Notes: generated by a model from the letters alone, not told the origin. DNA of 64,000 bases from Pogonophryne albipinna (GCA_028583405.1 CM053260.1:13042660-13106659), one strand, 5' to 3'. Positions 1 through 12,475 are shown, numbered from the stretch's first letter. Made by a program: numbers and translations.

Positions 1-368
1 GGTATCAGATAGTTGTAATCAATACTCATCTATTCAAGATATAAAGAGAACAGAGTACTTATTTCTAAACTGTATGTTCAACGTGCAACATGCAAACTTA
101 GTATTTGCTTGACTTCCTTCTCTCCATAGGCCTGCTTTGTGCTACAGCAAATTTCACACATTTTCACACCACTCTAAAATTTGTGAAGGTATGTGTAAGG
201 TTATATACAAACTTTTGTATTTATGAATATGCAATATCACGGTTCATGAAAATATTTGCATGTTGAACTTAGAGAATTATCAACAAATTGTTCCTGATGC
301 TCAAATCACATTTTGATCAATTTATTTTTTTAAAACACTACTTGGTTCTATAATCACTAACTGTTTAC
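1..368. other. No gene recognised (left edge)
   Basis: AT-rich sequence beyond the last recognisable exon of the THAP9-like gene. Further 3' exons of that minus-strand gene would be expected here or outside the window. I see no convincing coding segment or RNA gene. Confidence 0.4.
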
Positions 369-2275
369 CTCAATGAATTCTGCCGTTGCCTCAGTCTTTA
401 AACTGAGAGTACCTAAGATCCCTCATTGTGCGGAGAGCAACTGACACGGAGCGACTCAGTGTTTGTGCAGCCAGGGACACCCTCATCTTGTGGTTCTCAA
501 AGTAGACATGTTTGTCTGTGATTTTATTGGCAGCATGCAGTCCGTCTTTTTTTTGCACATCATTGAGATGATTGATGAACCTCCACTTGATCTGTCCGGT
601 GGTCGTTGCAATTGGACTGTATGCCTGCAGAGAAAGATTCAGTCACTGCTCAAACAAGTACAAACAGCAAAATGTTGATCATCACGTCCAGCCATAACTG
701 TGCAAATGAACAGACAACAATATTTAGATACAACTTTTAGCAGCAGAGACATAACTTGTACAAATAGGTCTACAACAATCATCATTTACCTGCAACATAT
801 TACGTGCCAACTTCAGCATGTGGCATGCATCCATCATTACAAATACTTTATCACCAGTCGAGGGATGCGGGAAACTGGTTTTAAGTGGCTCCTGTGGGTT
901 TCCCTTCAGCTCACACCCAAGTTGGTTGCACATGCTGACGTTGGAGGCATGCCCATCCATCGTGACAGATACCACCCGAATGCCCCGTGCATGCAGCTCC
1001 TCCAAAGCATGACTGAGAAGGACCCTTTGTGTTTCAGGTGACAGAGACTTCGTCAGGTAATATGCAATGGGAGCCTTCCAATGTCCTTGTAGGCCAACCA
1101 CCATGAACACAAGAGCCTCAGTAGCAACATCGGTCTCATTGTTTCCATCACCCATGTCTACAAAACCAGACATTGACTGGTTATGTGGATTATATTGCAC
1201 ATGTTTTCTGATGGCCATGGCATCCAACATGAGTGCAACACATCCATATTTAGCCTGGTCTTCCTGGCATCTTCTCTCCAGCATATCCAGCATCATCTTG
1301 TTCAGGCCAGGCTTGCCATCCACCGAACACAGCCACCTGTAAAAAAATTGAGAAGTAGCTATTTAACGTATTTGCAACCGTAATTTCCAAAAATGAAATT
1401 GAACAACATTAAGACTACCTTTGTAATGTATGTGGATGAGGGAGGGGAAGATTTTTAGTCTCTCTGAGGTATTTGTATGCCTTTGGACCATGTAGATGGA
1501 GTGTGAGGGCAAACTCTCTGTGGTCCTTTGAGTACTCATGGCCCTGCTTTGCCTTGAAGTCTATTTGAAGATCTGTAATTGTATGAGAAAAAATGTATAA
1601 GACCCCTTCATATAATAACAAAGGAGTTTAATAAAGAGTGTAAGAGTAAGATGTACATGAATTTCAAAGTGCTAATTTCATTTTACCGGAGTAGAAATCA
1701 AGCCTCTCTTTGAGTTCTTCATTAATGAGGTTCTTTTCCCTCAAATCCCCCAAAAGACTCCTCACTGTGGTCTTTGCCCTCTTTTCTCTAGCCATGGCAT
1801 TCTTCCTCTCTCGCTCGATACTCTCCACTCTTGCTAAAGCTTCATTGAGTCTGGCCTTAAGAGCAGTAGGAGAAGCAGGCAAGACATAGCTATGATCCTA
1901 GTAGAAAGAGGGATGAACATGGTTTGAGTGATGTTTCACTTCACACACATCACTTTGACACAACTAGAGTATGGCCCACATTCTTTCTTATAGTCATCAC
2001 CTGTCAAAGCCACTGCCAACATCATGCGTGTGTGAGTGTGAGTGTGCCAGGAATGCATGTTCAACATGTCTTCAATTGTGTGTGTATGGGTTTATTTGTG
2101 AGTGTGTTTAATATGAGTGGCAACAAACAAGAGAGATGATGTTGAAAATAGAAATACTCACATCATTAGGCTGAGGTTGTGAGTGTGAGGTTGAAGCTTC
2201 TGGGTCGTCCTGAGGGGCCACAGACAGGCTCTCTTCAGCTTTTCTGGAAGTAGACGTAGTCCTGCCCTTTTCCAG
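369..2275 (-). pseudogene. Decayed THAP9 / P-element-like transposase gene, partial
   Basis: Five minus-strand exons with proper splice sites can be read: 2162-2275 (Ser/Thr-rich linker), 1687-1897 (coiled coil rich in Glu, Arg and Lys), 1419-1572 (with HGPKAYKYLR and LPLPHPHTL, typical of the P-element/THAP9 N-terminal transposase region), 790-1336 (RNase H-like core, with LMLDAMAIRKHV carrying the first catalytic Asp and SVTMDGHASN the second acidic motif) and 369-624 (with GQIKWRFINHL). The family is a domesticated or mobile DNA transposase, usually with an N-terminal THAP zinc finger. No THAP exon is found here, and an upstream intron holds a CA repeat and probably the palindromic insertion. 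In the last exon an in-frame TGA at 391-393 is followed in another frame by the expected EATAEFIE-like sequence, so a small deletion has broken the frame. The residues are close enough to the family that decay looks recent. It could be a fish THAP6/THAP9-like locus or a mobile P element; no terminal repeats were identified. Confidence 0.7.
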
Positions 2276-2306
2276 CTAAAATGAAGAAGCATAATACTTG
2301 AAATGA

Positions 2307-2383
<77 letters not shown>
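2307..2383. repeat. (AT)n(AC)n microsatellite
   Basis: A short AT run passes directly into about 31 AC units. It lies just upstream of the first recognised exon of the THAP9-like gene, probably in an intron. The cysteine/valine-rich reading frames through it are artefacts. Confidence 0.95.
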
Positions 2384-2385
<2 letters not shown>

Positions 2386-2723
2386 CTCACACGCACACAG
2401 TCTGTGAGATGCCATACATTTTTGCACACATTCACAGTCAATATTTATTCAGCATGATAGCTGTCTAACAGAAGTTAAATCCATTTCTCACTTATTCTGA
2501 CAATGTACTTAACCCCAAATAAAAGAACCCAATAAAAAGAGTTGTTAAATAATAGTGAAGTCACGTTGTAATAACAATAACTCATCTCTCTCGAGTTTTC
2601 TTTTTGAGCTTTGCTAAAAGCCACTGTGTCAAGTGTCCATCTTGGGTTGCCGTCCGGAGTTGTCCAATATGGCGGACCATCTCGCACATGCGCAGTACCG
2701 ATCGGGCAGGGGGACGGATCGGG

Positions 2724-4540
2724 TAGTGACCATGGATGTATAATAAGAACTGGATACAGCGTGGGAGGCGGGGCCTCATTCATTCCTATGAGAGTTGCTC
2801 ATTAGCGCATGATGATAAAATGGCCCAACTTTTGAGAGAGTGAAACGTCACAGATTACCCGGCATGCCTTAGAAGTACCCGTATGTGCGCTCATAGCGCA
2901 TGCGCAACTTTAACCAAAATGCTCGTTCACATCAAGCACGTCAATTTGCGTACACGTAACAGCACCGCACGTTCATGACAGCATGGATGGATTTGATATT
3001 AACGAGGCGGCAGTTAGCAGCTAGCGGCTAGCTAGTAATTATGCTAATGTACACATCAATGTTATGTACTTATATTACGCTGTAACAGGATCTAGTGATA
3101 TCCAAGCAACAGAGCTTCATTTAGCATGAAAGAATGATTGCACTGTGTATATATATATATATATATAGGCCTATATATAGGCTCCAATAGCTCCAGCCCC
3201 CACCCTCCCTGTGAGCACAGTGTGCTCTGATTGGTCGGTACACGTAACATGAACGTGCCGGGTGGCGCGGTCCCGTGGGTTAGATGCGCGTTCATAATGC
3301 AGAGGGAAATAACTCTCAGAATAACGTTATTAGCACATTATTACAACTTGAGGAACGAATGTTTTTAATAAGGGCTATACAAGTGTTCATACTGGGTAGT
3401 TTATTTAGTTTAAAAAAAATTATCCAACGATTTACAGACCATTCTTTCCCCATGTAAGTCAATGGGGAAAAAGTGTTTCCGGGCCTGGCAACCAAACGGA
3501 AGTGTAGTACCGCCGTTTGGCCAGCACGAATATTTTCATGTGAGTCCGGCGCACTTCCTGGGGGCTTGGGTCACTACCAAGCCCCCAGGAAGTGCGCCGG
3601 ACTCACATGAACACTTGTATAGCCCTTATTAAAAACATTCGTTCCTCAAGTTATAATAATGTGCTATTAACGTTATTCTGAGAGTTATTTCCCTCTGCAT
3701 TATGAAGGCGCATCTAACCCACGGGACCGCGCCACCCGGCACGTTCATGTTACGTGTCCCGACCAATCAGAGCACACTGTGCTCACAGGGAGGGTGGGGG
3801 CTGGAGCTATTGGAGCTACAACGAGCCGTTAAAGGCAGAGAGTGAAATTCAGTGAATACACGTAGTTTACAGAGATGCTGTTTGAGAAACCAATGTGAGT
3901 TGCGTTTATCTTTACCCATGGATGCACAATAAGAACGGACCCATATCGTCTTACTGCCACCCCACGGAGCTGTAATAATGGATATATTGCACATGTTTGC
4001 TGTAATTCATTATCATACTACATGGGCTGTATGATTAAATCTTGTACCGTAAATGTTGTATTAAATAAAGTTAATATTACTTATTATTATAAGTATATGT
4101 ATATATATATATATATACAGTGCAATCATTCTTTCATGCTAAATGAAGCTCTGTTGCTTGGATATCACTAGATCCTGTTACAGCGTAATATAAGTACATA
4201 ACATTGATGTGTACATTAGCATAATTACTAGCTAGCCGCTAGCTGCTAACTGCCGCCTCGTTAATATCAAATCCATCCATGCTGTCATGAACGTGCGGTG
4301 CTGTTACGTGTCCGCAAATTGACGTGCTTGATGTGAACGAGCATTTTGGTTAAAGTTGTGCATGCGCTATGAGCGCACATACGGGTACTTCTCAGGCATG
4401 CCGGGTAATCTGTGACGTTTCACTCTCTCAAAAGTTGGGCCATTTTATCATCATGCGCTAATGAGCAACTCTCATAGGAATGAATGAGGCCCCGCCTCCC
4501 ACGCTGTATCCAGTTCTTATTATACATCCATGGTAGTGAC
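2724..4540. mobile_element. Large nested palindromic (foldback-type) element with 7-bp flanking repeat
   Basis: Outer arms at about 2730-3170 and 4095-4533 are inverted copies of each other, beginning CCATGGATGTATAATAAGAA. Inner arms at 3181-3390 and 3607-3816 form a second inverted pair of 210 bp. A third, perfect inverted repeat (35-bp arms at 3535-3569 and 3577-3611 around a 7-base loop) lies at the centre. The direct repeat TAGTGAC at 2724-2730 and 4534-4540 looks like a target site duplication, although one boundary base is ambiguous. There is no transposase frame, so the element is non-autonomous or built by nested insertions. Arms differ at only scattered positions. Confidence 0.8.
3535..3611. 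repeat. Perfect 35-bp inverted repeat with 7-nt loop
   Basis: GC-rich arms (with GGCGCACTTCCTGGGGGCTT on the left) pair perfectly around GTCACTA. This is the core of the nested palindrome. Confidence 0.95.
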
Positions 4541-5770
4541 CAAGCGGCAATCTCTGGGGAACAGCCGGGACGCCAATACGGAAGTGCCACACACTGCAGT
4601 TCATACATGGGCCGCTAGGGACTGGCTGCAGAAAGGAGCAATTTCCATAGACCCCCATGTTAAAATGCCCAACTTTACGGCAGAAAAAAACATGTTTCTA
4701 CCCATGGATGCAATAAATATTATTATCGATATAGTTAGATTCCACCTTCATGATTATGAATCTGTGAGTGAATTGTTTTCTAACACCACCCTTTTATTTA
4801 TATTAGGTCTTAAAGTTTTTGCATAAATTAGGGCGTGGTCACTTTGATGGACACGTACATGCCTCACTGTCAGCTAACAGCAACTTGTCCACTCTGCTAG
4901 GCTACAACCATAGAGGCTACAACGTTAGTTAGTCATAGTACTGTACTTGACCCTTTAGCTTTAGCCGTGTTCGTGGTGATTGTGCCTTTTAGGGAATATT
5001 GTTACAAATACCAGACAATTAAAATGTCGTGCTGTGCTCTTGAATGTACTAACAGAACTTCCAAGAAGTCTAAAATGATAATATTATACATGTTATCCCC
5101 GTTCGCAGGTGTTTGTGCTTGGTAGCTTAGCTTGTTACTTATTAGCCAGCTAAGGACGTAACCCTTTATACATACATATACATTTTAGTTTATGATTCAG
5201 CCTTGGGTAAGACTTTTATAGTCTATGGCTATGACGCCCATAATGCTAAACGGGAGCAAATGTTAATAGGGGACCCAATTATCCCAGTGGTGGCCGCCGG
5301 AGCTAACGGAGCCGCAGTTGGCTAGCTCCAGCCGGCGTCCCGGAGCTAGCCCACTGCGGCTCCGTTAGGTCCGGGCGGTGGAGTCCGTCTTTTCTCAACG
5401 TGTGAATGGCAAGCATTAAGAATAACAAAATATAGCTAATTCTCTTGCAGATTGTCTCATTTGATTATGAATGTAACGTTTATATAGGGGAACTAAACTG
5501 TTAGCAGTAACTTGGTATGCATGTATTTCATGTTAGCTTAGCTTCTTAGCCTGAGCTAGCTCTGTTTACTTCCAGTTCGGAGGCAGCAGGTCCCGCCTCG
5601 GCTCCGTCTCTTTGCCCTTATTTGGAGCAGGCGGGATTAGACTCTGACGTCACAGTCGAGCCGTTAGTGGCCGACTCCGCCTACTAAGGGCTTCACGGCA
5701 ACTCTGCAGAATCCTATGGGTGACGTCACGGACACTACGTCCATTTATATATACAGTCTATGGTAGTGAC
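4541..5770. repeat. Interspersed repeat block
   Basis: The stretch starting ACCAAGCGGCAATCTC and passing TTCCATAGACCCCCATG resembles a repeat I associate with many teleost genomes (from memory). It ends near 5764 with another TAGTGAC after TATATACAGTCTATGG, a terminus typical of fish MITE-like repeats. No gene is seen. Confidence 0.5.
5292..5379. repeat. GC-rich inverted repeat
   Basis: Arms of roughly 38 bases (left CCGCCGGAGCTAACGGAGCC, right arm ending TCCGTTAGGTCCGGGCGG) can fold into an imperfect hairpin around a short spacer. It lies inside the repeat block. Confidence 0.75.
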
Positions 5771-6391
5771 ACTGGTGTTACTCTTCTTCCTGGTAACACT
5801 TAACACCAGTGACATTCCTATACAAATAAGCTTTGTATAAAGTATAAAAATAATTAAAATATTTTAAGCTCTACTTGTTGTGGATTCATCAAGTTAAGAG
5901 TTAGTTATTGCTATTTAACAGGTTTTAGATGTTTTTAGAAGGAATATATTTCAGCAGATTTGTATCACCCAGCTTCCAACTTTTCTGTAGAATGACCCAG
6001 ATATCAGTTAATACTTTTTTTCTGAATTGATCAATGAAAAAAGTTAAGAATCTCAATTTCCCAGAGCGCTGATGTTGAAAAATTGCTAGATTTGTTCAGA
6101 AAACTGTCTGAAACTGAAAAAAAGGACAAACATTCAACCACTTGTTCAGATTTGAACTAGTTTGTATTGAACTGGGACACAGCGAGAGAGATCACGAGAG
6201 GCTTGAAAAGAAACACACACCTGGTTCCAGTTATTGTGATTGCTGCTCAGTTCAGACTGCATCAGCCTGCGCTCACTCAATCGGAGTGTCTCTGGGACAA
6301 ATAAAGGATCCCTCAGTAGACAAACACATCCACATTTGCACCTTGGTCAGAGTTTTAAAAATAAAGAGTCTGTGTGAGAGACTGAGGCGCT
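5771..6391 (+). promoter_or_regulatory. Upstream region and likely 5'UTR of the RhoGEF gene
   Basis: AT-rich sequence with no repeat or gene recognised up to the start codon. A short unrelated open frame at 6142-6405 crosses the start and has no family resemblance. Confidence 0.3.
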
Positions 6392-8889
6392 ATGGATCAA
6401 TGTGACTGCACAAATGAAGACATTGGAGGTCATGATGGGAGCAGTGACTCCCTGGAAGAGCTTCAGGATTCAAGGTAAGGACCGCATGGTGCACTTCACT
6501 TCGAAAACTAAGTTAACTTTATTTGTAGGATTGTGACGATGAAATATCTTTTTCCTTTTAGATCCCTCCCATAGACGTATCTTTAACTTGGGATTTGAAA
6601 CCTATAGCCCAACCTTTTTCTCAGCAAACTAGTTGGAGGAGGACAATCCAGAATTGTCTGTGTTAATAACATTTTAAACGTTTTAACTAACTGAACTGCT
6701 TATTAAACGCAGGGCAGCAGATGCAGCCGAGGAGGAAGAGCTGAGTGTGTCCTTCCTGTTAAAGTACTTCAATTTATGTAAGTGTATCTTTCTCTGCGCT
6801 ATTGAGTGGTTTAATAGTGTAACCTACAGCCATGTCATGTGACTTTCCTTAATTTCCTTGTTTGCTCTGAAGACCCTCTGTACCAGGACTACCAGGAATA
6901 CTGTGTGCAGGCGGAAAGCGATGATTTGAACAAACCGAACACAGGTTCTTTGAGCGCACTGGCAATCCCCCAGGAGCTACAGACTCTTATTATTGCCTAC
7001 CTCGGCAGCGCGGATAAAAGCTTTCAACAACTATCCATTGGTGCGAATATATGCTTGGCTAAGTCTCCCCCAGTCAGGTGTTCGACCCTTTGGCAAGATC
7101 TAGAGGAGGTGAAGGCGTCTGGCCTGCTCAGAAGGTTGCCAGACGGAGAGATCCACCTTCAGGAGGTGAGTGACAACCGATTATTGTTAAAGGCTCAGTT
7201 GGACACTTTAGTTTATTGGAAATGTTCCCAAAACGGGATTAAATATACTATTTTCCAGGGAATTATTTTAGCTGTGAAACTATGCAAATTTATTATTGAG
7301 GTTTATTAGTTTTGCTGACAGTAAGAAACCAAAATATCCTCCTACTTTTGCAGAGAAATTAATTGTCACAGAAATGTATAAATAAAGAATTGTTCTTTTT
7401 CTCCCTCTGAAGTCGATCTTTGAGTTGATCGGCTCTGAAGTGTCTTACCTAAACAGCCTTACTATTGCTGTCAAACACTTCTATGCTTCGAAGGAACTGA
7501 AACAGTCCCTGACTCCAATGGAGCATCACAATTTGTTTTCCAACATTTGTCAAATAATGGCAGCCAGTAAAAAGTGAGAACTCCACATATCACTACATCT
7601 TTTTATTTTTTTAAGTGTTTACGTCTGCTAAATTTAAGTTTGTCACTTATAGGTTCCTTATGGATCTGGAAGGTCAACTGGAGGGTCAACTGGAGGAGAG
7701 TGTGTTGATTTCTCAGGTGGAAGACATTGTGCTGCAGCACTGCCCTGAGTTTCACAGGGTCTATGTGCCGTATGTGACCAACATGAGGTACCAGGAGACG
7801 ATGCTCAACCAGCTGCTGTAAGTCTCTGTACATTACATTACTGCTGGCGCTCCACAACACCAATAACAACTATACATTCAATCTGTTCCATTTCCAAGGC
7901 AACAGAACAGAGATTTTCTGCATTTAATCAGGAACATTGAGAGTCACAAAGACTGTCAAAGACAGGACCTGAAGTCATTCCTTGTCCTTCCTTTCCAAAG
8001 AATCACACGTATTAAACTCCTCCTTCAGGTTAGCGTCTCATGATATTTTAATTGTTTGCATGCATATACATACTTCTAAGGTTTGTATTCGGTTGTCTTT
8101 CATTTCAGAGCATCCTGAAACAGACCAAACCAGATGCTGACTCTATATCCAATCTCGAAAAAGCAATAGCAGCCATCCACGAGGTAAGCGTTTTACAGGA
8201 TCTGTGAGCAATCGAAGGCATGATTAGCAAATCGACTCAACAAATGTGAAATGTTATGCATCTTCTCTGACCCACAGATTGTAACAGAGTGTGATAAGGG
8301 GGTCCGAAAAATGGAACACATTGAGGAGCTGGTTTATCTGGACAGGCTGCTGGATTTTGGCAAAATGAAGGTGGCGAGTTTCTTAACACAGGTTACAAAA
8401 AACAGGATCAAGTTTTTAATAAAATCTGACTGAATGTCTCTTCCTCGTTGCAGTCTGTCCCTCTGGTTGTAAGCGGGCGTGTTCTGCTGCACCAGGGTCC
8501 CATGAGACAAAGTGGCTTCTCAAGTGTATACCTCCACCTCTTTAATGACCTTTTGGTCATCTCATCAAAGAAGTATTATTTCCAACACGCGGGGTTCACA
8601 GTTATGGATCATGCTGAATTCCCCAGACATGTGAAAGTGGAGCATGTTCAGACCGAGCTCCTGGGTCCGCCCCCAGACTCCTTCCTGTTGCATCTCTCTA
8701 AAAGTCACACCGGACAACCCACCACCATGAAACTTGCTGCAGAAACAAGGTACAAGTGGACATTTTGTATATGTCTTTAATACTAATAAATATCCTGTAG
8801 TTGATGATTCATTTATTATTGGCTTTTTATGATTGTATTGCAGGTCGGATACAGAGGTGTGGATGAAGTTGCTGAAGTGTGAACGGTAG
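6392..8889 (+). CDS. arhgef19: Ephexin-family RhoGEF (arhgef19-like), short form without SH3
   Basis: Ten exons join in frame: 6392-6474, 6713-6777, 6873-7165, 7413-7573, 7653-7817, 7899-8028, 8109-8183, 8278-8370, 8454-8749 and 8844-8889, giving 468 residues. Residues about 148-355 form a DH (RhoGEF) domain with the conserved helix LPFQRITRIKLLLQ. Residues about 355-468 form a PH domain (VYLHLFNDLLVISSK). The STLWQDLEEVKASGLL stretch just before the DH is typical of the ephexin group (NGEF, ARHGEF5/16/19/26). The family loads GTP onto Rho GTPases below Eph receptors. The symbol rests mainly on neighbours: human ARHGEF19 sits beside CPLANE2 and EPHA2. Ephexins normally have an SH3 domain after the PH and are often longer; here the frame stops a few residues after the last PH helix (WMKLLKCER). 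AATAAA is at 9237-9242. The start is the first ATG giving an acidic N-terminus; an upstream coding exon is possible. Confidence 0.85.
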
Positions 8890-9880
8890 AGGATTCATGA
8901 TTCTGCAAACTCATTTTAAACTTCAAATTGTGGTTGTTTTAAATTGCACATTTCTAATGTAAACATTTGATGATAACAATTATTGTATGACTTTGTTGAT
9001 TTATCTTCCACTTAACTGCACCTTTTTATAATCTTAATAAGGGCACCATATGGCACAAGGATTTAAACATGCACTTTTTTCACAATTTGACACAAGGCAA
9101 GTCAAGGGACACTTTTTGTATTACTTCTTGAGAATGTATTTATTCACTTGTATTAAAATGATGGAAACCTTTAATCAATTTGTCTTTCACTTTATTATAA
9201 ACAAGTTTAGCCCTATTCTGACAAACACTTCAAATGAATAAAGAAGGTAAGAATAGAGTCTGAGGAAAAAATGGCCACTGATCTTCTCACTGTGAAATAC
9301 TGATCCAATGAACCCAATACCAAGCAGACATTATTTTTGACTCGGTGTAGGTGTTTTAAGTACAAAGGAAATCTGTAATATCATCGGTAACAAAGCAAAG
9401 AAAAACGAGCTGTAATTTTAAAATTGAGAACTGTATGTGCTCAAACAGGCATCCAGTGTCATGAAGAACACAAAATAATAGACACGTCTGCAGGTTAATA
9501 TAACCATAGTCTCAGACGATCTATTATTTCTCAGTTTAAACATTCTCCTTATGTTCCTCCTTATGTTCCTCCGACCTGGAAGGTGAGCGGAGTAGAGGCA
9601 ACAGGCATAAAACATGAGACGTGATTCAAGTTGTCATATTAAAGAATTTAATAGCTGTCATGTCATTGTCATGCCTGTGCATTCTTGCTCATGGCTCCTC
9701 CACTGGGCGTATTCTCCTTGAGAAGCATTTTAGGAATGTAATCATCCTTTAACATGGCGTGCAATGTTCACAGGCAGGAGGACAGACGAGACAACGAGGC
9801 ACATAATAGAACAATTAGATGAGCTTATCTGGTCTCACGATATTGATACAACACCCTGCTGACATAAGGGTGAGTACAAA
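8890..9880. other. 3'UTR of the RhoGEF gene and intergenic sequence
   Basis: The poly(A) signal AATAAA at 9237-9242 probably ends the RhoGEF transcript. The rest shows no coding segment and may include the 3'UTR of minus-strand cplane2. Confidence 0.45.
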
Positions 9881-10112
9881 TCAAATGTATTGCAGTGATA
9901 ATTCAAATCCCAATTTAAAAACCCACCTGTTCAAATCTGCCTACTCACTGTAGTGCTCCCCATTAGGTTTCATTTGTGTCCACTTGACTGTCTCCTCCAT
10001 GATTTCCTGTTTGTGTTTTTATCATGTTCTGTTGCCTATTAGCGTTTTCTTTCTTTTTTTAACAAATTGTACGATGTCATGAAAGGCGCCTAAAAATAAA
10101 ATGTATTATAAT
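9880..10112 (+). repeat. L2-like LINE 3' end fragment
   Basis: The end GTCATGAAAGGCGCCTAAAA followed by an AATAAAATGTATTATAAT tail matches the 3' terminus style of fish L2-type LINEs (recalled, not searched). The length of the copy to the left is uncertain. Confidence 0.5.
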
Positions 10113-10276
10113 AGAATTATATGAAATAATTAAATCAGCCCCAAATAAGTTTCCTTCATCTCATCCCTGGGGATCTAAAGCTCTCCCAGATCAGCTGTCA
10201 ATACACAGGCACACTGCAGGGACCTCACCTTGAGTGCAGGTCACCTAAACTGCCTACTAAAACATCTAAGTCAGGA

Positions 10277-11980
10277 TTAAAGTACAGTCCCTGTCTCCTG
10301 CTGTGAATGGCGTCTGGCTGATGCACAGTCCTGATGCCACAGGTGCTCCGCCAGGCAGTTGAGGAGAGAGGCCACATCCCCCAGTCCGTCACTGACCTCC
10401 CCCCCCACACGCAGCACTGGTACGCTCCACGTCTCCTGGAAGTTCCTCACGTCTCTCTCTGCCACGTCACAGTGCATGAAAAGGTCAAATCTGAAGAAGA
10501 CATTAAGGCCAATCTCTGAATAGATATAGAAGTTATAGAGTAAGTATTCAGATTAACTTTCATATTTTATTTAAAGAATGTTAGAGGATACTTGGTGCCA
10601 ACCACCAATTTCACAACACGACCCACAGGAGCCCCAGTCCATTTAGCGATTTGGTTTGACAGATCATCAAAGGAGGTCCTGTCAGTGAAGGAGAACAGGA
10701 AGAGGACGGCGTCCACCTGCTCCTTACAGGCCTGGAGACAGGAAAGTGTGATTTAACATAACGTCTGACAGAAGACATCAGGAATGTATGTTTAGTCTAT
10801 TACAGAATAATGTGAGCGTAGTGTGCAAACACACTATATCACCAACACACCGGCAGCAGATGGTCGAATCTACGCAAGGCATTCTCCCCACAGTCCCACA
10901 GCTGCAGACGGAAGAAAAGCACTCTGCCATTTTCTCTAAGTTTTACCGGCCAGTACACCACCGTTGTCTCAATACCTTGAACAAAACATAAGTAAAATAA
11001 AATGTGTGGTCTCAACTGATCAACCCTTTACATGTGTAAATTATTCTTAAAAAACAACTGACTCGCATTGATCTGGGTCTACCTGTGGTTTCATAGTGCA
11101 TGTTAGGAATATTCAAGCCTGCAAGACGTGCAGCCAGAGCAGTCTTCCCTACTCCACTCTTGCCGGAGAGGAAGATTTTATAGTGAACGGTGTCCACAGC
11201 TACATGTGGGGGCATCACCGGAGACTCCAACAGGCCTGGAAAATCATTTATAAAAGAAACATCTAAATGCTTACATTTGTAAGATACTGATATTCATACT
11301 TTCAATTGTATTATTTATTATACGTACATACATGGATCAATAATTGTGTTATGTTGCAGGTTTATGTCCATTTGTTTACTTTCACTGTTGAATTGTCACT
11401 TTTTGTATTATTCCACAGGACAGCATGTACGTTTTGTCATCTGGTTTTGAGTGATAAAGTTCATGTGCCAAATAAAATAGTACACTTAACCCTAACAACA
11501 TCCTTTTTAAAGTGTTTTATTCTTTTTTCCTTCTGCTTGCCCGGTAATTCAAACCTTACTGTGTACTTTGTTGTTGCATTGTATTATTAACACTTCATGG
11601 ACACCTTATTTTGGTAGCCAAAGTGTAGATTTAAAAAAGAGAAGGCAACTGTATCTGCCAGCCACTTTGTTAGTACAGCTCATTTGTTTAGTATGAAATG
11701 AAAATGATTGTATCTGGTTATGTCTCTAGCATGTGTTTTCTTAGTCACAAAAATGTACTGTAGAAATAATTCCTTGTGTTGTATAATCAAACGCTGGTTA
11801 CACAAATGACATGCTGCTTTAAAAAAAAACATTTCAACTAAAATGCTAAGGTTTATTTGTCCTACCGAAGTTTTTGCGCCTCTTCTTGTGCAGTATTTTG
11901 CTGAAATACTCTTTGCTGTCTTTACACCGATGCCAGTCTGCCACAATGATTGATCCGGAGGAAGGAGAAACTTGTGCCAT
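10277..11980 (-). CDS. cplane2: Ciliogenesis and planar polarity effector 2 (Rem2/Rab-like small GTPase 1)
   Basis: Five exons on the minus strand: 11866-11980, 11083-11235, 10851-10975, 10592-10731 and 10277-10490. They join in frame to 248 residues, close to the human protein. The P-loop GKSGVGKT is at about residues 63-70, the switch II-like WDCGE at 116-120 and the guanine-base motif GTKFD at about 176-180. The N-terminus (SIIVADWHRCKDSKEYFSKI) and C-terminal LAEHLWHQD match the RSG1 family closely. Cplane2 works with the Intu/Fuz/Wdpcp complex at the basal body to recruit intraflagellar transport proteins during cilium assembly. The start is the first ATG of exon 1, with the usual short N-terminal extension before the GTPase fold. 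The gene lies head to head with nothing and convergent with the upstream RhoGEF, as expected from conserved synteny. Confidence 0.95.
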
Positions 11981-12400
11981 GTTGTTGTTGTTGCCTCTAG
12001 AGTTAGCATCACATTGCTATGTTCAGTTTATCATCCAGAAAGGACGAACTGTAACGGAACAAGACAACTCGTGAAACCGGAGACTCAATCAAAGAAATGC
12101 AAACAGTCTTTTCTCACAACGAAGTGCTTTAAAACGTTCAAGTAGAGCCGACAAACAACATGTTTTTAGTGCAGCCAATCGATTGGAACTTCCGTAAACT
12201 AAATCATCCCTTGACAACCGCTTGACGTCACTTCCGTTCCCCATGTAGTTTAGGATGTCTCCTTCAGGTGCTTGGATAAATCTTGTGTCTTTGGTCTTTA
12301 TCTGCCACTAACATGTGTTTTGGGACAAGATAAAGAGTCGTGCCTTAAACAAAACAGGCACTGCTTTTGAGTATGCTAAGGTTAACCTCATAAATTAACC
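11981..12400 (-). promoter_or_regulatory. Upstream region of cplane2
   Basis: Contains the 5'UTR and presumed promoter of the minus-strand gene. No TATA box or strong motif is evident. Confidence 0.3.
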
Positions 12401-12404
12401 TTAT

Positions 12405-12475
12405 ATTTGTAAGGAGCGCTTTGAGAGTCATTGAAAAAGCGCTATAATAAATATAAGGATTATTATTATTATAAA
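12405..12475 (+). repeat. L2-like LINE tail
   Basis: The segment GGAGCGCTTTGAGAGTCATT followed by AAAGCGCTATAATAAATATAA and an ATT microsatellite has the shape of a fish L2 3' end. Confidence 0.5.

Noticed and set aside
11306..11590. 94-codon plus-strand frame in the cplane2 intron
   Set aside because: AT-rich intronic sequence with Phe/Leu-rich translation and no conserved pattern.
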